64,000 bases of DNA from Ostrinia nubilalis. Its lineage: Eukaryota; Arthropoda; Insecta; Lepidoptera; Crambidae. Position numbers and translations under genes: made by a program. Numbering within the stretch: position 1 is the first letter of the stretch; each line of letters opens with the position of its first letter. Under the pieces are notes generated by a model. It did no database searches, was not told where the DNA came from, and was given only the letters and a program-made list of their open reading frames with translations. Below are positions 29,011 to 41,400 of the stretch, piece by piece. The stretch is from assembly GCF_963855985.1 (NCBI RefSeq), contig NC_087116.1, forward strand, positions 6,349,001 through 6,413,000, written 5' to 3'.

Positions 29011-29963
29011 AGCACTCAGTCAGTGCCTGAGGTATGAGAGCGGCACGGGAGGAGTGACATTGACATTTTATGACGTGACAGAGCTGACAAATCTGAAGCA
29101 GAGTAAATACAAATGAGTAGGTCATCTTCATAGAAACGCACGGGCGCGGTTTGTATGTGAGCGCGCCAACACGTATGCGGCACGCACGCACACACTGACA
29201 AAAAGACAATGCCGGAAATTGGCGTCTTTTTTTTTCGCGCGGCCATCGACCAAAATTTTGTTTTTTGATTACAAAATAGTGTAATAAACCAAACTTACTA
29301 TGACATGTATACCTCTAAACTCAGTCTGAACTGAGTTACGAGCATTACAAGTTTGATGATTTTCATACTAGATTTGCTTTTTGTGCGCAAAGTTTTGTAA
29401 GAAATTGCAACAAAATAGTGAGATTGTATGTGTAAACAAACAATACCATCCATTAAAGGCTCCAGACATCAGTATGGAGCAGAATCAGCGCAATATAAAA
29501 ATAGCGCAATCTTTTGTTGCAATTTCTTGCAAAACTTGCGCACAAAAAGCAAATCTAGTATGAAAATCATCAAACTTCTAATGCTCGTAACTCAGTTCAG
29601 ACTGAGTTTACAGGTATAAATGTCATAGTAAGTTTGGTTTATTACACTATTTTGTAATCAAAAAACAAAGTTTGGTCGATGGCCGCGCGAAAAAAAAAAA
29701 GACGCCACTTTCCATACAATATCTGGCATTGCTATTTAGTGTGGATTAGCGGGGAGCCAGTCGGTTTTTATTTTAGAATTTTGTCAGTGTGTGCGTGCGC
29801 GCCGCATACGTATTGGCGCGCTCACATACAAACCACGCCCGTGCGTTTCTATGAAGATGACCTACTCATTTGTATTTACTCTGTCTGAAGTCTTGCTGAC
29901 GTTTGACGTGTCAAAAACACCACGTGCCGCTCCCATAGCTCAGGCGCTGACCGAGTTTAGCTT
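29011..29963. repeat. giant imperfect palindrome (about 950 bp)
   Basis: Arms of about 400-450 bp (from ACTCAGTCAGTGCCTGAG at the left and, inverted, GCTCAGGCGCTGACCGAGT at the right) surround a spacer of roughly 100 bp near 29420-29515. The right arm carries one extra insertion of about 55 bp near 29710-29780. Long frames on both strands are arm artefacts. Probably a foldback element. Confidence 0.85.
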
Positions 29964-30100
29964 GCTTAGATTAATGCCTGTTTTCGCCATCAATCCCTAA
30001 TTTTTAAGTGACCCCTATGGTAACAAATAACAGGAATTTTGTTTACATAGGGGTCACTTAAAAATTAGGTATTGATGGTGAAAACGGGCATTACTAACCT
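29964..30100. repeat. foldback MITE
   Basis: AATTTTTAAGTGACCCCTAT and its inverse surround a short loop. Abuts the giant palindrome. Confidence 0.75.
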
Positions 30101-30261
30101 TGTTATTTTAAATTATTATACGTGGTTTGAGTAGAAAACTAAGTTAAAATAATTATTTCGTCAGCAAAAATGCAAGGAATCCTCAACAAAAACAATAATG
30201 ATTAAAATCAAATACAATACAATTAATTAAAATACTATATTTAAAAAATAACAATATATTA

Positions 30262-30517
30262 CAGTCCTGACAAGATATTGTACCTATGGCCTTTTTTAAT
30301 TTTTTTTAGATCTCTCTAAAATCCAATGCATTCAATTTTGAACTTTATTCCTTTACTATAAGGTCAAAAATTGATTGAGGAAATCGTTATTTACTTTCAA
30401 AACTTCTTTCTTCAATGGATATTGAATCGTATGTCTTTTGCACAAGATTCAAAGTCAATTGAAAACATTTTGAAGTAGCAAAACGCCGATTTGTGTACAA
30501 TATCTTGTCCAGCACTG
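30262..30517. repeat. foldback MITE
   Basis: CAGTCCTGACAAGATATTGT at the left and its near reverse complement at the right. The interior is AT-rich. Confidence 0.65.
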
Positions 30518-30548
30518 CATCCTTACACTCCAGTGGGTATATTCACAC

Positions 30549-30762
30549 TATAGTCCGGTCGCCGAGCACGTAGAATTTCGTCCAATGACCCCAAGCTACC
30601 CATCCTTATCGCTCGCGCGTAATTATATTGCTGTCGCGACTGTGCGACTGGCGGTGAGTGAAAGAGCGCGACAGCAACATAATTACGCGCGAGCGATAGG
30701 GATGGGTAGCTTGGGGTCATTGGATTGGACGAAATTCTACGTGCTCGGCGACCGGACTATAC
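30549..30762. repeat. hairpin MITE (CCCATCCTTATCGCTCGCGC family), full length
   Basis: Complete copy: TATAGTCCGGTCGCCGAGCA at the left end and its reverse complement at the right, then the CCAATGACCCCAAGCTACCC and CGCTCGCGCGTAATTAT stem. TA at both ends suggests a mariner-type target (inference). Confidence 0.85.
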
Positions 30763-30837
30763 TACGCGTTGAACACTCAGCGTAGCGTAGTTCGTGACAT
30801 CCAAAGTAGCCAAGAAGTTCGCAACACGTCTTTGTTA

Positions 30838-31057
30838 CAATGAGGGCTATCGTTTTAGCGCTCACCAGTTAGCGCCACTGTAGAGTAAGGTCCTGTCACT
30901 TGCTAGTAGCGAAGAGACAGTGGCACCAACTGGTGAGCGCTAAAGTGGTAGGAGGACTATCGCATTTGCACTCATCAAGATGGCGCCACTGTAGAGTAAG
31001 GTCCTGTCAATCGCCAGGGGTGCCAACTGTTAAGTATAAAAACGATAGCCCTCATTG
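30838..31057. repeat. foldback MITE
   Basis: CAATGAGGGCTATCGTTTT at both ends in opposite orientation. The interior has two direct copies of GCGCCACTGTAGAGTAAGGT. Confidence 0.8.
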
Positions 31058-31843
31058 GAATAAGGTTGTGTTGTCACTTTTTGACCACTTTGGGTGTCAC
31101 GAACTATTTGACGCCGACTGAACATCATACATTTATGACGCAGTCATACAAATTCCATACATCGCGTAGTATTTGAAATATAGTTTTGACAGCACACCAA
31201 GCTGCGCATTTAGTTGCAAAACACTTTCATTACTATGAAATAAGGTGCAATTTAGCTTGACGTGCTGTATTTTAAATAATATTTGTCACACAATATCTAA
31301 TATACCGCAAAGGTAATCCACAGCACCAAATAGTTCGCGAGCGGACCACGAGTGCGACGTAAGATGTTTGGGTGATTTACCCTAAATAAGGCATTTCCAA
31401 CCTTATTCTGTTATATTAGAGTTCAAAATGGAATGGGCTTGCTATGACCGTTTAAATAACGCTTTGGACACTTTGTGACGTTTTCGACGCGACCTCATAA
31501 CCTCAATTTATGGCATAATAGCATTTATTACTACGGCATAAAGTTCTGTATTAGCTTGCTATGCTGTCGAAATTTGTAAAATGCAAAAAATCATGCCACA
31601 AATGGTCAAGAACCATGCTTCAACAAAAAATGGTCAACTTTTTGATTGTTCTTTCTGATTGAAGGCAAATACAATAACAATTTTGCTACCCTAAATAAAG
31701 AATTTAAATTTGAATAGCCCAGTCAACAAGGTGTCAGTTTCAGACTGGTACATAAACTGTTTAAAAATCGTGATTACGTCATTAATAGTCAATAATAGCG
31801 TCATGAACGATCAATCACATACATATCATATCACCTAAGAATA
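31058..31843. other. no gene seen
   Basis: Downstream flank of PEX19. A reverse AATAAA (TTTATT at about 31524) could serve as a distal polyadenylation signal, but nothing proves it. Confidence 0.4.
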
Positions 31844-32046
31844 AGGCCCAGAACATACGGTGAAACGCAACTGCAACGAAACTGCAACTTTCTGATGATT
31901 CTAATGAATGAAACTGAAAGTTTCAAACTGGCCGCGTCATGTGTGGTCTCTCAACGGACGCTATGGCAGAAACTTAGATGCAACTCAAAAGTAACTAGCA
32001 GTTGCAGTTTCGTTGCAGTTGCGTTTCACCGTCTGTTCTGGGCCTA
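31844..32046. repeat. foldback MITE
   Basis: AGGCCCAGAACATACGGTGA at the left and the inverse at the right, followed inward by GCAACTGCAACGAAACTGCA. Shape resembles hAT-type MITEs; no convincing target duplication. Confidence 0.7.
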
Positions 32047-32335
32047 AGAAACAGTCAACCACGTCTCAAACGGTCACAAATCTCTCAAACGGTCAATAGC
32101 GCCACAAATGGTCAATACAGCCTCTCAAACGGTCAATAACGCCACAAACGGTCACAAACCACCTCAGAAACTGTCAACTACGTCTCAAACGGTCACAAAT
32201 CGTGTTTTAAACGGTTAGTAACGCCACAAACGGTCACAAATCACCTCAGAAACTGTCACAAACTGTCAATAATCGCCTCACAAACGGTCAACTACCAAAC
32301 AAATCGCGTCGCAAACGGTCAATCGCGTATCTCTA
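32045..32335. repeat. short tandem array of CAAACGGTCA units, next to the PEX19 stop
   Basis: Some fifteen irregular copies of AACGGTCAAT/AACGGTCACAAA. It ends 14 bases before the PEX19 stop codon, so it would form most of the proximal 3' UTR (as GACCGTTTG repeats in the mRNA). Confidence 0.75.
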
Positions 32336-32348
32336 TAACTATGCGTTA

Positions 32349-32459
32349 CTACATAACGCTGCACTGCGATGCGTCGGCCCCGGGGGGAGGGGCAAACCCT
32401 TGAGGGGGAGCGCCTATATCGCCCACTAGCTCCGCGGGAGGTTGGCCTAAGTCTTGCAT
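32349..32459 (-). CDS. PEX19: PEX19 last exon with CaaX end
   Basis: Acceptor TGTTGTTACAG. Encodes MQDLGQPPAELVGDIG, a Pro-rich stretch and CSVM, stop at 32351-32349. Cys at the fourth residue from the end followed by SVM fits farnesyltransferase substrates. Confidence 0.95.
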   Translation of the reverse strand: MQDLGQPPAELVGDIGAPPQGFAPPPGADASQCSVM

Positions 32460-35400
32460 CTGTAACAACATGTATAAAAGGTCACAAAAAGAAGAATTTG
32501 GTTTAGCCTCAGAATGTCCAATTTGCAAAATGTCAAGTGGTAAAGCCTGGTCCGTGAGCACGTAGAATTATGTCCAATGACCCCAAGCTACCCATCCTTA
32601 TCGCTCGCGCGTAATTATATTGCTGTCGCGACTGTGCGACGCGCGCCCGCAGTGAGTGTGTGAGAGCGACAGCAACATAATTACGCGCGAGTGATAAGGA
32701 TGGGTACCTTGGGGTCATTGGACAAAATTCTACGTGCTCACGGACCAGGCTTTAGTAAAATGTCAAAGTCTCAAAATGTCCAAGTCTCTAAACGCCCAAG
32801 TCGCAAAATGTCTAATTCTCAAAATGTCCAAGTTGCGGAATGCCCAAGTCTCAAAAGTTCAAAGTTTCTAATATAAGTTTTTATTTCATAATTGCTTAAG
32901 AAACATTGAACTTCTGAGACTTGGACATTTCGCAACTTGGACATTTTGCGACTTGGACATTTTGAGACTGACATTTTGCAAATTGGACATTCTGAGACTA
33001 AAGGAAAGAATAGTTTCGTCATGTTACCTCCCGCGACAATCACTTTCAAACGTATGCATCCCCACTTCCCACCAATATTGGTATCATTTGAAAGCCTACT
33101 TTTAAACTTTATGTCAGTGAAGGTATGATTTTTACCCCAAAAATATTTCTTTAAAGTTATTGTCGCGGGAGGTGCGATTTATTTGACGCCGAGTGTATAT
33201 TAAAAGTCGTGTGGTGACGGCAGAGCAGAATACATTTGTCACCAACCCCTACTCTTCCCGCGGGTGTCGTAAGAGGCGACTTAGGGACTACACATCAAAC
33301 AAAGAACGGGTAGCAGCGCTCTCTGAAAAACATCAATCTTTTAAACTGCAATCTCCAACCCGCCTGCCAAGCGTGGGGATTATGGCAAATCCCTCCACTA
33401 TAGTAGAGGAGGCTTATACAATTTATTTACTACTCACGTGCTTTTATAGGGGGTAAATAGGCCGCAACTCGCGACGTATCAAACAGTTGATACATGTCTT
33501 TTTCCTTACTTCTTTACATCAGCCGGGATATCTTTTTAAATACTGGTGTGATTTATATGAATTTGGTATCAATTTAAAGTTAAAAGTTTAATCTTTAAAA
33601 TGGTGCCACTTTTTTTGTTACTAACAAATTCGTTAGTTCACAAGATCGCGTGGAAACAACTTCATGTAAGTGATTCCATACTTTTGCTCGCAAGTGTAGT
33701 CCAGCAGTGGACTGTAAAGGGCTGTTGATGATGATGATGTATGTTGATGATGACATACCTTCTGCATGAGTTCTAGGACTGTTTCAAAGCGTTTTCTCTT
33801 CACGTCTTCGGGGTCGGATTCTTGCTCGGTTTCCAGTTCTGTGCATACTTTCTGCATTAACACCATCTGCTTTTCGTACCTGGAGACAAATGAATTGAAT
33901 GAACGATATTGAATTTTAAATAGAAGCTATGGGACATACATTAACATGGTGACCAAACTAAAGGCTGCTTGACCACTGTCACTTCTGATTAATTTCGTTG
34001 CGGGTCCAATGACAGTTTAACTTTCCCCCGGGTCAAACTTGACCGTAACTGGTTGGGTTATTGGCGGTCAAGCTGTAGATCCTGGCTGCACAGGAGTTGC
34101 AGCGGTGGGAACGAGAGGTGGGAAATAGTCCCGTTTGACCACTGTCACCCAACCTTAGTTGCTTGACCTCGGTCACCCATCCTATAGTGACCAGACTGAA
34201 GGTTGCTTTACGCGGTCACCCATCCTATAGTGACCAAACTCTACGTTGCTTAATGACGGTCACCCATCCAAGTTTAAGACACTTGCTAAGACGGTCACCC
34301 ATCCAACTTTAAGACACTTGCTACGCCCGGTCACCCATCCAACTTTTAGACACTTGCTACGCCCGGTCACCCATCCAACTTTAGACACTCATCAGGCTCC
34401 TTAGCTGCGGTCACCCATCCTATAGTGACCAGACTGAAGGTCGCTTGACGCGGTCACCCATCCTATAGTGACCAGACTGAAGGTCGCTTGACGCGGTCAC
34501 CCAACCTATAGTGACCAGGCTGGAGGCGCTTGACGCGGTCACCCAACCTATAGTGACCGGACTGAAGGTCGCTTGACGCGCACACCCATCCTGTAGTGAC
34601 CGGGCTGGAGGTCGCTTGACGCGCACACCCATCCTGTAGTGACCGGACTGAAGGTCGCTTGACGCGGTCACCCATCCTATAGTGACCAGACTGAAGGTCG
34701 CTTGACGCGGTCACCCATCCTATAGTGACCACACTCAAAGTTGCTTAATGACGCCCACACCCATCGTATAGTGACTACACCGCGGTCACCCATCCAACTT
34801 TTAGACACTTATCAGGCTCCATAGCTGCGGTCTAGACGTGCGCGCCGCGCCGGCGCCGCCGCGCCGCGCCGACTTCGGAACGCGCCGCCGCCGCCGAGAA
34901 ATTCTCTCGGCGCGCCGATGATGGCCGAAGCGCGACAAATTAATCGAATTCAGCCGAGCTGGACCGAGCGTTCACGAACGTGTGGCTGGCGGGGAAGAGC
35001 GGGGCGCGGGGAGGGTAAAGACGCGAACTTTTTATCACCGTGTTGTCATTCGGTCGCCCGTCGCCCGCGCCATTTTATCCTCGAATTGCTTTAACGGAGG
35101 TTATAATGCACATTTACGATGGCTTCCGCTTTAGCTACATTTAATAAAACAAAAGTGAAACACTTCTCGACATCAGTTTTATATGATGCCAAATTTGGAG
35201 GGAAAAAAAAGCCTTTCCCCTTTTAAGCGAACTTGCTAGGGCTATGCTAGCAATTCCAGCCACCAGCACACCTAGCGAACGAGTGTTTTCCATTGCAGGA
35301 CTTACTGTTACTGCAAAAAGATCACAACTGAACCCATGATGCGTGAATAAAATTATTTTTATTCATAACTAGCTTTCCGCCCGCGGCTTCGCCCGCGTGG

Positions 35401-38400
35401 AATTTTGTCTGTCACAGAAAAACAATATTGCGCGCGTATTTGCTCACCGTTTAGACCTACCCTGGACTACGACAAACATTTTAAAACCAAAATCAGCTCA
35501 ATCGGCCCCGCCGTTCTCGAGTTTTAATCAATACGAACATCAATTCATTTTTATTTATATAGATAATTACGAGTCATGTAAAGAACACACATAGTAGTTA
35601 GTAATTGCCTAATAAAAGTTTTCATTCGGTCATACGCAATTATTTTTCTTTAATTTAGTAACTCAAAATACTCAAATAAGTACCTACTGCTGGATAGGAG
35701 CTAGATTTTTTTTTATTAAAAAAACACTCACGCCGGCGCGGCGCCACCACGCCGACCCCGACAGGTCGGCGCGCCGCCGCTGGATAACAGTAGCGCGGCG
35801 CGCACGTCTACTGCGGTCACCCATCCTATAGTGACCAAAACTCTAGGTTGCTTAATGACGGTCACCCATCCAACTTTAAGACACTTGCTACGCTCTTTAA
35901 GCGCGGTCACCCATCTAACTTTAAGACACTCGCTACGCCCTTTAGCCGCGGTCACCCATCCTATAGTGACCAAAACTCTAGGTTGCTTAATGACGGTCAC
36001 CCATCCAACTTTAAGACACTTGCTACGCTCTTTAAGCGCGGTCACCCATCTAACTTTAAGACACTCGCTACGCCCTTTAGCCGCGGTCACCCATCCTATA
36101 GTGACCAGACTCTAGGTTGCTTAATGACGGTCACCCATCCAACTTTAAGACACTTGCTACACCCTTGAAGCGCGGTCACCCATCCAATTTTAAGACACTT
36201 GCTACGCCCGGTCACCCATCCAACTTTAGACACTCATCAAGATCCTTAGCTGTGGTCACCCGTCCTATAGTGACCACGCCGCGGTCACCCATCCTACTTT
36301 AGACACTCATCAGGCTCCTCAGCCGCGGTCACCCATCCAACTTCCGCCCCTCACCAGGCTCCTCAGCCGCGGTCACCCATCCAACTTCCGCCCCTCACCA
36401 GGCTCCTCAGCCGCGGTCACCCATCCAACTTCCGGCCCTCACCAGGCTCCTCAGCCGCGGTCACCCATCCAACTTCCGGCCCTCATCAGGCTCCTCAGCT
36501 GCAGCTCCTCACCTGTCGTACTCGCTCGGCTCCACCGTGCCCTTGTGCTCCGCGAGCCAGGCTGGATATCTGTCCAGTAGCTCGACGAGCGACGGGTGCA
36601 GCACTTCTTTCGACAGCAGAGACTGCATCATGCCTTGCATGAACGGGACGAACATGTTGCTGTCCTGGAATTGAGGGTAGTTGCTTAGAACTAAAGCCCG
36701 GTCTGTGAGCACGCAGAATTTTGTCCAATGACCCCGAGCTACCCATCCTTATCGCTCGCGCGTAATTATATTGCTGTCGCGACTGTGCGACGGGCGCCCG
36801 CAGTGAGTGTGCGAGCGCGACAGAAACGTAATTACGCGTGAGCGACAAGGATGGGTAGCTTGGGGTCATTGGACAAAATTCAACGTGCTCACGGATCAGA
36901 CTATAGCAGGTAAATACAAGGAAAATACTCAAATATGGCTTTTTGATATTTTAAATCTATACTAATATTATAAAGCTGAAGTTTGTTTGTTTACTTGAAC
37001 GCGCTAATCTCAGGAACTACCGGTCCGATTTGAAAAATTCTTTCAGTGTTAGATAGCCCATTTATCGAGGAAGGCTATAGGCTATATACCGTCACGCTAC
37101 GAGTAATAGGTGCAGAACAAAAATGATTTTCACGCGTACGAAGTCGCGGGCACTGCTGCGTCTTTCCGTTCTATACATGGCCAGAACGCACGCATAGGAA
37201 ACTGCTCGTGTATATTTTGTAGTGCCCGTTTGTAAATCTGTGACTCCCAAACTATACACGAATTTTGCGTACTGATCGTGTATAGTTTGGAGGAGCTTAG
37301 TAAAAAAAGTCATTTCCAAACTATACTCGATTAGTTTCTACTACACCACTTACACTTGACTAGAGTGTGTTTAGTTGATATTGATTTAGTAAAATTCAGT
37401 AAAATATGGAACTATATTTAAAATTACATTTATTTGATATTATTACATAAAATATTATTATTTTACTGAATCTATAATAAATCTAGATTTTTAACACTAT
37501 TGTAAGTGTTTTTTGAAATTAAATTGATTAGGTAGATTTTAAATTAAATAACAATTTAATTAAAATGAGAGAGAGTGAGAGAAGAAAGTTCAACGTGCAT
37601 TAAATACAATATTATGCGAGACTCTAAATGCTAGGTTTGTATCGTCGGCCGTTTGGTGTAGTGGTTGGAAACGGACTACTATTCCGGAGGTAGCGGGTTC
37701 GATTCCCGCACAGTACAAACATTTGTGTGCATGAACATATTTGTTTGTATTGGACTGTAGTCCAGTCAATAAAGCATTATAGATGGAAATCCGTGGAACA
37801 CAATTTTTGACTTCGGGACTTTATTTAGACTAGTTAGGAGGTGAACATAGCAAAAGTCCCCGCCCTTAGCCCTTGAGCCGCCGGAGAGAGGGGGGTTTGA
37901 AGGTACCACTTTTCGGTTTTTCGCTTAATCCTCGGAAACTTTGCGTCCTAGTGACATGACTACTATGAACGAAAAAAAGCTTATTCAATTTTCTGCAGGT
38001 GAGATAGTCATGTTTTTCTATATCTTGTATAGTTTTCGCGGCATCTGCTCTAGAAGGTCTGTAATATTGGAAATTTTATTTTTGTCTTACAAATGTTCCC
38101 ATCAGGAGAAAATCGACTAAATCAACATTGAGCTAATATTCTAGACATGCGGGAGCATGTTAAGCCTAGTTCCAGGGAGGGGACTGCACCGTGCGTATAT
38201 TTAGACGAACCAATTGAAGCCACTTTTGACTCCTCATCACTAAAAAAGTACTGTGCATTAACACTTCAAATTTGGCTTATCTGTTGAGACTTGCAAGATA
38301 AACATCAGCTTTAAATTTCATAAACATACCTCAAACGGTTCTTTAGGTATTGACGTCCAAAAATCTACATGGCTGACCTATAAGACCAAATTGTAACCAC

Positions 38401-41400
38401 TTCCAGATGACCTTGAAGGTTCAAATTTGAAATCCAGATAGGTAGTTGTGTAAATACAAAGGAACAAATAAAAAATCAGTAACTTTTAATATTTCACAGG
38501 TGATAGATAGATTTTAGTGCCCTAAATGTCGATTTTTAAACGTCAATACCTAAATAACCGTTTGAGGTATATTTATGAAATTTGAAGCTGATGTTTATCT
38601 TGCAAGTCTCAACACATGAGTCAAATTTGAAGTGTTAATGCACAGTACTCTTTGAGTGATGAGGAGTCAAAAGTGGCTTCAAGTGGTTCGTCTAAATATA
38701 CGCACGGTGCAGTCCCCTCCCTGGAACTAGGCTTAACATGCTCCCGCATGTCTAGAATATTAGCTCCATGTTGATTTAGTCGATTTTCTCCTGATGAGAA
38801 CATGTAAGACAAAAACAAAATTTGCAATATTACAGACCTTCTAGAGCAGATGCCGCGAAAACTATACAAGATACTCAGAATACAGAACAAACCAGAAGGA
38901 GTGTTCGATAACATTTCTACGCGGCAACTTGTGTCCAAAATACTTCCCCTCCCGCGCCCCTCTACCCCCTTTAGTGTTACTAGCGCCGTGTGACACCCCC
39001 ATTTTTGGGGTAAAATTATGTAATTTTTTAAAGAGATGTTAAACAAGTAAAAAATAAGTAAGTGAAATAAGTACACACGGCCAGTGTTAACTATCCATTT
39101 CCGTTTTTGCTCTCGCTCTTATCAAATGGTGATTCTTTGCGATAGAACGAGACGACATGACTGGCCATAGGCATAGATAGTACCTACCTACCTATGAATT
39201 TAATTTTTACTCCGAAGTAACTAAGTGTAAGATGATTATTTATTTCTATTAAATAGTGTAATATATGTACTATATTTTATGTAGGTATAATATGTTATTT
39301 AAAAGTCAATTACAAAAGTCGAATATAAATTTTAGAATGCCAAGTAAAACAAAAAAGAAACTTAAGGTTCTTTATTATGTAAACATATCGACAACAAAAC
39401 ATTTGTTTACGGCGCAGTAGTGCTTTTAGTTTAACTTTTCTTGGAGTCAAAAACAGAATCCAAATCAAAAACATCACCAATACTTAAATTTGATTGCGAG
39501 GCAACTCTGGCTGTGTATCCTGAAAAAAAATCAGAGTAAGTATGTAAGCAATAATTAATTACTTAAAATTATTATTAAATATACAAATATTGCTGCTGCT
39601 GATCTGTTGATACCAATGCCTTACTTTTGAATAAATGGGAAAGTATGAAATTCACGATAGTAATTTATTATCTCCTCATTATTAGGGAGTAATATTATAA
39701 ATTAATTCAATATATTGAAATCAAATCAAAATCAAAAATATTTATTCAGTTTAGACCACAAGTGGCACTTATAATTTAATTAATCAGGTTGTCATGTCAT
39801 GGATGAAATTACACTAAAAACTAATTAAAACAAAAAGGATGGGGAAAATATTCCATTATTCTGTGGTAACGCTAACAAAATTAACGCGTGAATTTTTTAT
39901 AAGTAGACAAATGTAATTCAATATAAAAAAGTAGGGTAAAATATTCCGTTGACCTGTGGCTAGGGCATGCATTATTCGTTCGATATTGGTATTCGAATAT
40001 TTCGAATACTAAAATTTATGGTATTCGAATACTTCGAATAAAACGAATTTTTCGAATACTGCTATTTTCAATATAATGTAAATTAAAAAAAACACTTTTT
40101 TGTCTATAATCATTTTAATAAGGATCAATTTGCTTAATACTATCATCTAACTTCAATAACTACTTAAAAAAAAAGGCTGCTATCGAAGGTATTCGAAAAA
40201 ATACTGTTCAAACGAATGAAGCCCCACATCGGTGATCTGATACCTGAACATCAATTTGGTTTCCGGGAAAGACACTCCACAACTGAACAGGTCCACAGAA
40301 CCATAAACATCGTCTCTGAAGAACTAGAAAAGAAACGATACTGCTCAGCTGCGTTCTTGGACATAAGTCAAGCCTTCGACAAGGTCTGGCATAAAGGGCT
40401 CTTGTACAAACTTAAACAGAACCTCCCATGTCCGTTCTACGAAATACTTAGGTCGTATTTGAAAGACATATGCTTTGAAGTCAGATCGATCCAGTGACGG
40501 CCTCACTCTCACTCAAATCTGTGCATATTCAAACCTGGAGAAAGCATATAATATGGACAAAGAGGAAGCAACTAGATGCCAAACTAAAAAACATGATGTG
40601 GCTTGTCGGAGTCCAGTCACAGCTGAACACCAGTAGTAAAATGATGGTCTACAAAACTGTTGAGTATTCGCCGCGTGACTGCGATCACCGGCATATTTAT
40701 TATGTGCTTATACCAATAAACCTGAGTGCGCTCTAACCGGCCTTTCACTAAACACGTCCCTATTCGCGTATATAACAAAAACAATCCTTAAACCTATCTG
40801 GACCTACGGGATACAGCTGTGGGGAACAGCTGCCAACTCCAATCTCGACATAATCGAGCACTTTTAGACAAAAGCCGTACGTTTGATTTACCAAATTCCG
40901 TGGTATATCAGCAACAGGCTCATCTATCAGGACTTGCCATTGCCCACAGTCAGTGAGGAAATAAAGAGCCACACACTCCGCTACAAGGATAAACTTTCAA
41001 ATCATCCAAACTCATCAGTCCAACAACTCATGACCATTGAAGGCTTCCTATTCAGCAGACTGCAAAGAGCTAGTGTCAGGCAGGAGTATCCTTAGTAGAT
41101 TTTAGGACAGTTGAGAAACCGGATGCCCACTGAGGGCAACTGAGTCACTGGACTCCTGCTGATTTACTACAAACAAGAAATCTCAGTACCACAGGAGATA
41201 ACTATACCATAACACTAGCACCATTGGAAACCATGCCTGGCACTTTAACCTTTTTCGCGAATATTGGTTGGCACTTGAAGGGATATCTGCGATTGCGGGC
41301 ACTTGTCCATTCATCTACCCTTACCGCTAACTTCTTGCCTGCAGTTTTAATAGTTTTAAGTTTTATTAATAAGTTTGCGGTCAGATATTTTTACAATTTT

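Larger units (their letters stand above)
34833..35810. mobile_element. hAT element, internally deleted, in the minisatellite
   Basis: Ends TAGACGTGCGCGCCGCGC and its inverse. The 8-bp target duplication CTGCGGTC is at 34825-34832 and 35811-35818. Very GC-rich ends with the GTCGGCGCGCCG motif. The interior keeps only the C-terminal transposase coding piece and a second repeat. Confidence 0.92.

Noticed and set aside
29009..30000. Small proteins in the palindrome arms (for example MAARKKK starts)
   Set aside because: Near-identical frames appear on both strands because the arms are inverted copies. No independent coding evidence.
34420..34738. Long frames inside the minisatellite (QSGHYRMG-type repeats) as a repeat protein
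   Set aside because: They exist on both strands only because unit lengths are near multiples of three. No start context or homologue, and they lie within a PEX19 intron.
34140..36505. CRISPR-like look of regularly spaced GGTCACCCATCC repeats
   Set aside because: The spacing is irregular, the spacers are themselves repeats, and the context is a eukaryotic intron. It is a minisatellite.
37640..37720. Functional tRNA gene
   Set aside because: Internal A and B boxes are clear, but the acceptor stem and anticodon stem have mismatches and a SINE-type tail follows.
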